DNA of 43,788 bases from an uncultured Thiocystis sp. (GTDB lineage Bacteria > Pseudomonadota > Gammaproteobacteria > Chromatiales > Chromatiaceae), in contig NZ_CAIPNF010000058.1 of the NCBI RefSeq assembly GCF_903866365.1, positions 1 to 43,788 on the forward strand, given 5' to 3'. Position 1 is the stretch's first letter, and each line of letters begins with the position of its first letter. The notes beneath the pieces are model-generated. The model was not told the origin of the DNA and did not search any database. It saw nothing but the letters and a program-made list of their open reading frames with translations. Of the stretch, positions 43,398-43,788 are shown piece after piece. Both the position numbers and the translations under genes were made by a program.

Positions 43398-43788
43398 ATG
43401 AGCGACAAACAGGCAATCGACTATCCCGGCGGCGAGATCGATGTCCGCTGGGACGCGCGGCTCTGTCTCCATATCGGCGAGTGCGGCCTGGCCAAGGGGG
43501 ATCTCTTCGTCGGGGGACGGGAGCCCTGGTGCCTCCCCAATGCGGCGAGCAGGGCGGAGGTCCGCGAGGTGGTGGAACGCTGTCCGAGCGGCGCGCTGAG
43601 CTATACCGACAAGTCAGGGGTACCCGAAGCGGCACCCGCCGGGAACACCGTGACGGTCGTCTACAACGGTCCGCTCTATCTGACCGGCGATCTGCGGATC
43701 GAGGGCGCTGGCGAGGACATGCCCGGCGTTCGCACCCGTGCCGCGCTCTGTCGCTGCGGCGCGTCCAGGAACAAGCCTTTCTGCGACA
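43398..43788 (+). CDS. YjdI-type (4Fe-4S) plus CDGSH iron-sulfur protein, 3' end outside window
   Basis: A partial gene, 130 codons visible, still open at the window end. Residues about 8-70 match the YjdI/Fer4_19 mono-cluster domain with cysteines at 23, 29, 45 and 62 (LCLHIGECG, EPWCLP, ERCPSGAL). After a linker, residues about 83-130 start a CDGSH zinc-finger-like domain (NGPLYLTGDLRI) ending at CRCGASRNKPFCD, where the cluster-binding His would follow just beyond the window. CDGSH proteins hold a redox-active, transferable [2Fe-2S] cluster. A GATGAGGA ribosome site precedes the ATG. The combination is known in bacteria, but its role is unclear. Confidence 0.9.
   Translation, partial: MSDKQAIDYPGGEIDVRWDARLCLHIGECGLAKGDLFVGGREPWCLPNAASRAEVREVVERCPSGALSYTDKSGVPEAAPAGNTVTVVYNGPLYLTGDLRIEGAGEDMPGVRTRAALCRCGASRNKPFCD

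Overview
The window reads as chromosomal DNA of a GC-rich gammaproteobacterium, most likely a purple sulfur bacterium (Chromatiaceae) or a close sulfur-oxidising relative. This is an inference. It rests on a dissimilatory-type ATP sulfurylase (sat), an O-acetylhomoserine sulfhydrylase, a fused NfnAB/SudBA-type flavoprotein, gammaproteobacterial housekeeping genes (ispG, arfB, ycbL, fabI, tcdA, a DUF2058 gene) and dense signalling genes. Almost every gene has a long antisense shadow frame, as expected at this GC content. I see no tRNA, rRNA, CRISPR array, insertion sequence or prophage.

Layout. 1-3.4 kb: a hexanucleotide repeat, ispG, a periplasmic GlcG/HbpS-like protein, an unrecognised 59-residue protein, the ribosome-rescue hydrolase arfB (minus) and a universal stress protein. 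3.4-8.0 kb (minus): an OmpH/Skp-like chaperone, a DUF465 protein, a YcbL-type metallo-beta-lactamase-fold hydrolase and a very long DUF349 protein. 8.3-11.2 kb (plus): four nucleic-acid genes in a row (DUF2058, NYN-LOTUS, TatD/YjjV, tcdA). 11.3-16.4 kb (minus): a PAS-GGDEF-EAL protein, a REP-like hairpin repeat, DNA photolyase and fabI. 16.8-23.7 kb (plus): the fused NfnAB-like oxidoreductase, then a peptide-type ABC transporter (binding lipoprotein and two permeases).

23.7-27.2 kb holds four genes on the minus strand: a leucine-rich-repeat (LRR) protein, a DEDDh exonuclease fused to a J domain (only 3 bp after the LRR gene), and a BrnT/BrnA toxin-antitoxin pair. This block separates the ABC permeases from the double ATPase at 27.4-29.5 kb that probably powers them. 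The LRR plus exonuclease-J pair is my best candidate for an undescribed system.

29.5-36.5 kb: an RNase II-family exoribonuclease, a MepK-like murein endopeptidase, an AT-rich divergent promoter region, a DUF4124 lytic transglycosylase, a small unknown protein, sat and metY. 36.5-42.2 kb: a 1563-residue CHASE/multi-PAS hybrid kinase whose receiver domain has Asn at the phospho-acceptor position, followed 11 bp later by a receiver-GGDEF regulator with a perfect in-frame 45-bp duplication. 42.2-43.8 kb: two decaying gene remnants (DUF2189, Uma2) and the start of a YjdI/CDGSH double iron-sulfur protein cut by the window edge.

How the genes work together. Sat and MetY both handle inorganic sulfur. 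The kinase, the receiver-GGDEF protein and the PAS-GGDEF-EAL protein belong to cyclic-di-GMP signalling. MepK and the transglycosylase both act on peptidoglycan and share a divergent promoter region. All family calls come from reading motifs in the translations; no database search was run.
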